Assembly: GCF_963855985.1 (NCBI RefSeq)
Contig: NC_087107.1
Coordinates: forward strand, 1,550,001 to 1,614,000
Origin: Ostrinia nubilalis
Taxonomy: Eukaryota > Arthropoda > Insecta > Lepidoptera > Crambidae
Reading direction: 5' to 3'
Length of the DNA stretch: 64,000 nt
The notes beneath the pieces were generated by a model. That model worked only from the letters and a program-made list of their open reading frames with translations. It did not search any database and had not been told where the DNA came from. Made by a program: the position numbers and the translations under genes. Below are positions 57,185 to 64,000 of this stretch, one piece after another (position 1 is the first letter of the stretch; every line of letters begins with the position of its first letter).

Positions 57185-57270
57185 AGGCGAGAGTGAATAG
57201 GCAGGTATGTACCATCTTAGACTGCATCTAATTTAACATCAGGTGCGATTGCATTTAAATACCTGATTTG
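57185..57270 (+). repeat. LINE 3' terminal repeat, copy 1
   Basis: GAGAGTGAATAGGCAGGTATG, TACCATCTTAGACTGCATC and AACATCAGGTGCGATTG match 58908-59005. A shorter piece is at 55022-55064. This is probably the 3' end of a non-LTR element. Confidence 0.5.
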
Positions 57271-57440
57271 TCCCAACGGCTACCGTTTCTATGGGCTATG
57301 TGCCCTGCCCACTGCCACTTGATTTTAGCAATTCTGCGAGCTGTGTCGGTCACTTTGGTTCTCTTGCGGATCTCCTCATTTCTGATTCGATCACGCAGGG
57401 AAACTCCGAGCATAACCCGCTCCATACCATCAACCATCCA
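57264..57440 (-). repeat. RTE LINE coding fragment
   Basis: The minus strand reads ERVMLGVSLRDRIRNEEI, RKRTKVTDTARRIAK and KWQWAGHIAHR, close to the C-terminal region of the 34651-36054 copy (ERAMLGVSLRDRIRNEEIRK). It is internal, with no 3' tail. Confidence 0.8.
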
Positions 57441-57557
57441 TCTTCTAAAGGTCAACTACCAACATAATTAGTGGTATGTTATAATAAATAAATTACTAAC
57501 ATAGTTGTATAAGGCACTCATTTACTAACCATGTGGATCACTGTTATCTCTAAATGA

Positions 57558-57582
57558 ATAAATTGAATTGAATTGAATTTGC
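57558..57582 (+). repeat. (TTGAA)n microsatellite
   Basis: Four to five consecutive TTGAA units (AAATTGAATTGAATTGAATTT). Confidence 0.7.
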
Positions 57583-57584
57583 TG

Positions 57585-58900
57585 CAACGTAGAGTCCATC
57601 ATAAATTAGAACCTATGGATTTCCTCGAAAAACTAGTACTTATAACCTGCCACTGTTAAGTGGTGTTAGTTTGACAGTTACACGTAAATACATCCTGGTA
57701 CTGTCATTCAAAAAGTGACAGCTTTCTACGAAGTGGAACTGGCAAGCATTTGTTACTTAGTTGAAGCGAAAAAATGCAATTCTTTTTCAATTTTAGGCGC
57801 CACCACAATTTCCATGGAACTCACTGTATCGCATGTAATTTAATAAATAACTTTGCAACTAACTGTACTAAGTAACCGTCATTACCTAACAGTGTTTCCT
57901 ATTTCTAGGAAAAAGCATTTTAAAAACGTTATTTTGTATGCGCTACATTAAATATTTCTATTGAATGCTTTTTTCTGTTGAAATTTTGCACCTGATGTAC
58001 AGGATGTTTTAGTTTTAAAAGTGAAATGAATAGACTATTGTTCTAATACATTTGTGTAAGTCTTTATTATGGTTTATTTATGGTAAGTATGTGTCGTTTT
58101 ATGTCCCATACAAATCAATCAACGGGGTGAGCTTAGGTATGACTGTGTATGTGAAATTAATACAGGTGACGACTGCAGCTGCATTTGCGGGATTGATTCT
58201 TGCTGGAAGCTATATTATATGAAATGTGATAAGCACAAGAATTTATACCCAGCTTTATGGAAGTTTATAACATATTACTCGTCCTTTTAATACAAGTAGG
58301 TATACCTTAGTTAATTGTGTGTGGTTCAAGCTCAGCTTCCATTGCGATTAAGCGTAATACACTCAACATCAAATAAACCGCACCTTCCGCGACGCGAACT
58401 TTAAAGATTTTCTTCTGACACAATCATGGTATCCCAACAATATTGGTGTTATTTGAAAGCACAATAAATATCCTTAAAGAAAAATACATTTCAATTCTAA
58501 ATAAATGATTAACATATACCATAAATGTGACTTGAAAATAGACCTCACTTTGGGCTCACCTCTGGGATGAATTAGACCAATTTTTATGGTTATAAAACCA
58601 AATAAAGATCTCACGTGTCCTCTTTAACAGATGGATAGCGATTAATCCCAACTTAACAGTTTTATAGTCATAAAAAATGGCTATAGCGTAACTACCTATT
58701 TTTTGAAGAAGTGACTCTGGGTCCTTGTAAAGACACATTTTTGGGGTAAAAACCTTTCCTTTAATGAAATTAAGTTTAGAACTAGGCTTTCAAATGGTAC
58801 CAATGTGGTGGGAAGTGGGGATGCATACGTTTGATAAGTGCTTGTCGCGGGAGGTGCGATTTATTTGATGCCGAGTGTAAGATGTGATTGTCGAAAACAA
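57585..58900. other. Intergenic, nothing recognised
   Basis: AT-rich without supported features. Confidence 0.5.
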
Positions 58901-58907
58901 ACATTTC

Positions 58908-59005
58908 CAAGTGAGAGTAAATAGGCACTTACAGGGCAGATATGTACCATCCTAGATTGCACCTCACTTAACACCAGGTCAAATACCTGCCTTGTCATTT
59001 ATTAA
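58908..59005 (+). repeat. LINE 3' terminal repeat, copy 2
   Basis: AGTGAGAGTAAATAGGCAC, GGCAGATATGTACCATCC, TAGATTGCACCTCACTTAAC and CCAGGTCAAATACCTGCC. It is the better copy of the repeat at 57185-57270. Confidence 0.5.
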
Positions 59006-59469
59006 AAAACAAACATAATAATTTATTATTTTTCGGACACATTATCTCAACTGAATCACAACAAAATAAATCTGCGCAAAATTTCAGTTATTAAAGGATT
59101 AACCACAAACCACTAAAATATCATATCTTTTTTCATCACAGCTTTTTCACGGTACTTACAATCAATAGTTAATACCTGACAAAAGGTGCAAACGCAAAAA
59201 ATTACTCCACAAAGAGGTGTAGAGTCCGACGGAGATAATATCTAGCATTAATGAGTGCCGAAGTAATGCGAAGTGACAATTAGGTCGAATACGATCATTA
59301 ATAGCGGTTATTAAAGGGTACTTATCAAAGAAACTAAAGTTGTTATGTTGACTATACTTTGACATGACGTGTTAGACAGTTCGCTTTTTTTAAACGGGAC
59401 GTCCCAGAAACATAGAAAATTAAAAATCTCTATGTAAGTAGGTAGGTAGGTTTTTCATTTCACTTGATC

Positions 59470-59712
59470 AAAAGATTGAGGTGGGCGGGGCACATAGCTC
59501 GTAGAGACGATGGCCGTTGGGGCAGAAAAGTTCTCGAGTGGCGACCACGGGCTGGAAGACGTAGCGTGAGCAGGCCTCCTACTAGGTGGACCGACGATCT
59601 GGTGTAGGTCGCGGGAAGAGCCTGGATGCGGGCAGCGCAGGACCGTTCATTGTGGAAAATCTTGGAAGAGGCCTTTGTCCAGCAGTGGACGTCATTCGGC
59701 TGAAACGAACGA
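59470..59712 (+). mobile_element. 5'-truncated RTE-like LINE with 8-bp TSD
   Basis: The plus strand reads IKRLRWAGHIARRDDGRWGR, KVLEWRPRAGRRSVSRPPTR and WTDDLV, then an in-frame TAG, then VAGRAWMRAAQDRSLW and EEAFVQQWTSFG-stop. The tail is GAAACGAACGA. ACTTGATC at 59462-59469 and 59713-59720 is the target duplication. It is a second subfamily, shared with the fragment at 38537-38700. Confidence 0.85.
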
Positions 59713-59720
59713 ACTTGATC

Positions 59721-60565
59721 GTATGATTGGGACATTACTTCATATTTTGGTCTAGCTGTAGATCTGTTTTTTATGTTACTACTTTTAACTTCATGCTAAA
59801 AATGGATTCTCTAGTCGTATAGAGAACGTTTTGACTGAGTCGTTGCATAATTATGCTTGTTTTTGAAGGTTGGAAATTTCTCAAAAAATAAGATCAAAGT
59901 TGGAATTTTAATTAAGCTTTTCGTAATTAATAAATGGTTGAATGTCTCTTATTTTAGCGTAATTTTAGGATACGATGTTGGTGTAGAGTTACCTAAATTA
60001 TGTGAATAATTGTAATAAGTAGGTGTAGATATTGCTAAATTAAAATTTAAAGGCTCGTGAATAGATCGTATTAACACTGAACCGTCGCTACTCACGAATT
60101 ATAGTAAAAGTAAAATGACTTTTAATTCATAGTTGCGTGTTCATTACACTACTTATCGTCACATACAGCTGATATTTAATGTCCGAATCCCGTACAAAAA
60201 TAAGAAATGCCGGGCAGATGTATGGAAGGCCTTAAATTGAAAAATGTGACATAAATACGTTATTTATTTCAATATTGATAAATTTACGAGCGTGTAGAAG
60301 CAACTTTGTAATTATTAAATGCCGTAAGTATTTCGATTAAACCGCCGTGAAGTGTTTATGAGATGTATGACGATCGCCTTTTAAATTCCTTCTGGAATTA
60401 TATTTTAGTTTGCCTATAAGTTATTACACCAATGGCTGTGTTTACATTATCAATACTTTTGATTAAAGTTACAATCTTATTTCACACGAGGTGTATGGTT
60501 GAAGAAGCTTATAATATTAGCATATTATGCGACTGAAAAAATTTGAAAAATAAATTGGAAAACTT
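59721..60565. other. Intergenic, nothing recognised
   Basis: AT-rich, no gene identified. Confidence 0.5.
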
Positions 60566-60570
60566 CTAGA

Positions 60571-62860
60571 AAGAAAGAAAGAAAGAAAAAATGTTTATTC
60601 AGTATCATCGACAATACACTTGCAATACTTAACATTATTTAATGAGAAGGTAATTACAATGATACTGAAAAGGTATCCACTCAGCATGGTGTCGTAGCAT
60701 CTCAGTAGATAATGCCACGACGCTGGTCTTCCGTGGACACCCAAACAGGGAGAGCACTACTGAGCACAACAATTGCTTATGAATCATGATACATAATAAT
60801 ATAAATACCTCATAAATACGTTACATATTGTACACCTTATATATAACTCTTTACATAATTATAAGAAAGTTGGCACACAGTTACCATAACAACCATAGCA
60901 ATACATGTTACTGATGAAACGTGGAACTTGAAGTGAGTGTATTTTAATTTACATTAATTTCAGTTTGCTGTCCTATAATGAGTCTTTTTGCAAATTTAAA
61001 AGGAAACCTTTGTATTTATATTTAAAAGAAAACAATGAGAAACATTTTTTAAGGGGTGGAGGGATGTTGTTCCAACATTTCGTGGCTGAGTATCGAAAAC
61101 TTCCACGAAATGCAGCTGTACTGTGGCTAGGACAACATAGAAGAGAAGCAGTTCTGATACGATTAGAAAATAACAATTTGTCATATAAATATGAGGGCGA
61201 TTTATTTTGAATTACACCAAATAAAAGACATGCATAATGCAGTGAACGTCGAGATTGCATATTAATTAAATTATTGTGATTTAGAAACGGAGTAATATGA
61301 GACCTGGGAGGAATGGTAAAACAAAATCGTGCACACGAATTTTGAACTCTCTGTATTAACTTTTTGGTATAACCAGAGGCACTCGCCCATAACAGTATCA
61401 GCATAATTTAGTTTTGATAATATAAGCGCTTCACAAAGCTTAATTCTTATATTAACATCCAAGAACATTCTAATCTTATATAACACGCTAAGCCTGTAGT
61501 AACAATTTCTTACTATTTCCAAGACATGGTTATGAAACCGTAGCCTATTATCCATGAGAACTCCTAAGTTGCGGGCTTCAGTTACTTTCTCGACATCTGT
61601 GTCTCCTATCTTAATTGCAGGATTTAACTTTTCTATGCTGCTAATCTGAGTCGCAGAACCCAGCACGAGAAACTTAGATTTAAGCGGGTTCAGAACTAAA
61701 CCATTTCTATTTGCCCATTTGTCAATCCGCTCTAAATCTTCATTGATTTTATTGACAGCAGTTAAGGTTTCACTAGGCTTGAATTGGAGATAAATTTGCA
61801 AATCATCTGCATACAAATGATAATTACAGTCTTTGATAGAACCAATCAAATCAGTGCTATATAAAATAAATAAAATTGGGCCCAATATGGATCCCTGCGG
61901 TACTCCACGACTTATTGGGGATGGCTTCGAACAAGAGCTAGTACCATCCACACCAACCACCTCCACCCTCTGCGATCGTCCATCAAGATAGCTGGCAAAC
62001 CATCTAAGTGACCAACTGTCAAACCCATAAAATGACAATTTAGACAGTAAAAGATTGTGGTTTATAGTGTCAAACGCCCGCGAAAAATCAAGAAGGGTTA
62101 GTATAGATCCGTGTCCTATATCCTGTCCTGCTAAAATATCATCTACTACATCCAATAAGGCCGTGGCTGTGCTTCGACCGGCACGAAATCCAGACTGTTT
62201 AGAGGGCAAGATGTTGTTTGCATTCAAATAATCAGTTAACTGCTGACAGACTACTTTCTCAATTATTTTGGACAAAAAAGGGAGGATACTGATCGGTCTA
62301 AGGTCTTTTAGTTCGCTTGGGGTGGTGGTTTTTGGTATAGGCTTGACAAGAGCCTCCTTCCAGATATCAGGAAAAATGCCAGTTCGAATAGACATATTGA
62401 TCATTGTAGTGATTACTTTGAGTGTCCTTGGCATCGTTAAGATGATCATATCGCGGGAGATCCCGTCGACACCCATTGCATTAGTTGATATACTAGTGAC
62501 TATTTTTAATATGTATGATTCATCAACTGTGTGAAGGCTGAATGAAGAGGAACCAAACCGATGGTATTCAAAATATGTAAGATCCGAAATGGTGGCGTTA
62601 TCATTACCAGGTACCAGGAGAAAATGCCTATTGATAATATCTGGGTCGCTAATGTGAGAAGGTATTACAGATTGTTTACTTTTAAAGTCCACAATATTTC
62701 TTTTAATATTATTCCAAAGCAACTTGGGATCCTTAGTGTGCTGGTTAATATTTTTGCGGAAAAATCCTGCCTTTTCGCTGTACATGGCCTTATTTACAAT
62801 TGATTTCAACACTTCTGAATTATTTGTTAACTTTTCTTTTTTTCTATCACTTTTTCATCT
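60571..62860 (-). mobile_element. 5'-truncated LINE of the Jockey/CR1-like group, frameshifted
   Basis: The minus strand encodes a non-LTR reverse transcriptase without its endonuclease. From about 62812 it has SELKDLRPISILPFLSKIIE, SGFRAGRSTATALLDVVDD, LLDFSRAFDTINHNLL (motif A), SRGVPQGSILGPILF (motif B), YHLYADDLQIY (catalytic YADD) and LNYADTV. A frameshift near 61390 moves the C-terminal domain (SGYTKKLIQRVQNSCARFC to KGFLLNLQKDSL) into another frame, which ends at 60973. The 3'UTR and a (TTTC)n tail, seen as (GAAA)n at 60571-60590, complete it. A related 3' end lies at 28611-28930. Dead copy; clade assignment is tentative. Confidence 0.88.
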
Positions 62861-62897
62861 TCAAAAAGTACCACATGGTAATATCATAGGTTAATCT

Positions 62898-62929
62898 GAT
62901 ATAATCATTGACACTTCAATGATTATATC
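62898..62929. repeat. 14-bp perfect hairpin
   Basis: GATATAATCATTGA (62898-62911) and TCAATGATTATATC (62916-62929) with loop CACT. It lies just beyond the truncated 5' end of the LINE, with no obvious transcript. Confidence 0.7.
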
Positions 62930-63370
62930 ACTTTCGAGATAGGTACCTTTCTGCCTTCATTTTTTTTTAAATATGAACATCAACTTTTCTCATCTTCTTT
63001 ACAAAAGAACATGCACTCGATGACTTTATATGTATAATTTACAACTATTGCGAAATGCACCATCACTCAACATTATCACAAACAAACACTATACACTATC
63101 AGCAAACCGCACAGAGGTCGTTAGCGTCACAATTTAAATATGGAACTGGTTTCGCGCGTGGCGCGCACATCTGCGCACGAGTCGCTCGCCTGTCATTTTG
63201 ACACTTCAATACTAAATGCTCAGGAGCATTGTCGTTTTTGCGAGTCCTGCATCCAGTGAAAGCGTTGATATACGAAAAAGAGACTTGTTAAAATTCCCTG
63301 CATACAGAGTGGTTGGTTTTTTATATCGAGATAAATTTTTTTCTGCAATTTTTGGACTGGAGCAAAACCC
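62930..63370. other. Spacer with GC-richer patch
   Basis: Bases 63100-63210 include GCGCGTGGCGCGCACATCTG and are GC-rich in an AT-rich context. This is possibly a promoter patch, but no exon could be supported. Confidence 0.3.
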
Positions 63371-63375
63371 TTAGT

Positions 63376-63785
63376 AATTTACCAGCGGCAAATGGAGGAT
63401 TTGGCCTAATATTTTTTACGTTGTCCAAAAAATTATGACATTTGTTTTTGCCACGGGAGTAGATATACTATGCCACACATTTTGACAAAGGTGTAGAGTT
63501 TATCTAACTAAGGTTTGTAGAGTTAGAAAGTGTACGCCTACAGAAGCTGGCTACACGATTGATAACTTTTTCACAATGCGAAAGTGGACTGGAGAAGTCG
63601 AACCTTAACTTCAAACTTCTCATAAGTTCTTCTGATTAATTTCGTTTCGGGTCCAATAACAGTCTCACTTTCCTCCGGGGAAAACTTGACCTTCACTGGT
63701 TGAGTTTTTATTGGCGGTCAAGCTGTAAGTAGATTGTGGCTACACAGGATTGCAGCGGTAAGAAAGAGAGGTGGGAATAGTCCCG
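63376..63785 (+). repeat. Dispersed repeat, copy 2
   Basis: ACCAGCGGCAAATGGAGGAT at the left and CTGATTAATTTCGTTTCGGG to GAGGTGGGAATAGTCCCGTA at the right parallel 30498-31020, with different spacer lengths in the middle. Confidence 0.65.
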
Positions 63786-64000
63786 TATTTTTCACAATAC
63801 GAGTCAAAAAGTGACCATAATGATCATAGCAACGCTTTACATGTTTTTTTTTTGATGAGCTTTATCTTTCACTGTGCAAAAGCTTTAACCAAGTATTATT
63901 TCACCTGAATAATTCATTTTTGACCATTTGCTCAACGAAGATACCACGTGTCAGATAAGTCAAAAAACATGTTTGAAGGAACATTCGTTTCTTATTCCTT

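Overview
This window looks like nuclear DNA of a moth or butterfly. It is AT-rich, with spliced genes in small islands among many degenerate transposons of kinds common in Lepidoptera: RTE LINE tails ending in (ATG)n, tRNA-derived SINEs, Helitron-like elements ending in CTAG, and palindromic MITEs. No translation signals of the bacterial type are expected. I read the introns by eye from GT/AG sites and phase. All calls come from the sequence alone, without searches.

Layout. 1-8.4 kb is a gene desert with a few GC-richer blocks and repeat tails. 8.5-9.7 kb is a decayed mariner on the minus strand. 10-17.2 kb is a repeat field: Helitron-like elements tail to tail, a 135-bp minisatellite, a SINE, MITEs and a small RTE insertion. 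About 17.2-26.2 kb holds two minus-strand genes of the TipE/TEH family, which encode two-membrane-pass auxiliary subunits of the insect voltage-gated sodium channel Para. The gene at 20133-22047 has a small second coding exon that an open-frame scan misses. The gene at 22843-24147 has a cysteine-rich repeat insert in its extracellular loop. Its upstream flank carries two strong minus-strand splice donors near GCATGCGC (NRF-1/Ewg-like) sites, which are candidate alternative first exons. At 26.5-28.1 kb lies a TA-flanked element built of three long inverted repeats joined end to end like a cloverleaf.

31.5-43.3 kb holds two plus-strand odorant-binding-protein (OBP) genes in tandem. Both have four exons, identical internal exon lengths (111 and 115 nt) and phases (0,0,1), and a minus-C cysteine pattern with four conserved cysteines. 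The second gene is the most interesting item. Its large third intron holds three further sequences that look like terminal exons. Each has a good acceptor, joins exon 3 in frame, and encodes a charged linker followed by a hydrophobic C-terminus and a stop. If they are used, the gene would make short, possibly membrane-anchored OBP isoforms that lack the last two cysteines, as well as the normal secreted protein.

43.3-60.5 kb is a gene-poor stretch with scattered MITE, SINE and LINE remnants. 60.6-62.9 kb is a 5'-truncated, frameshifted LINE on the minus strand. The end of the window carries a dispersed repeat also seen at 30.5-31.0 kb.
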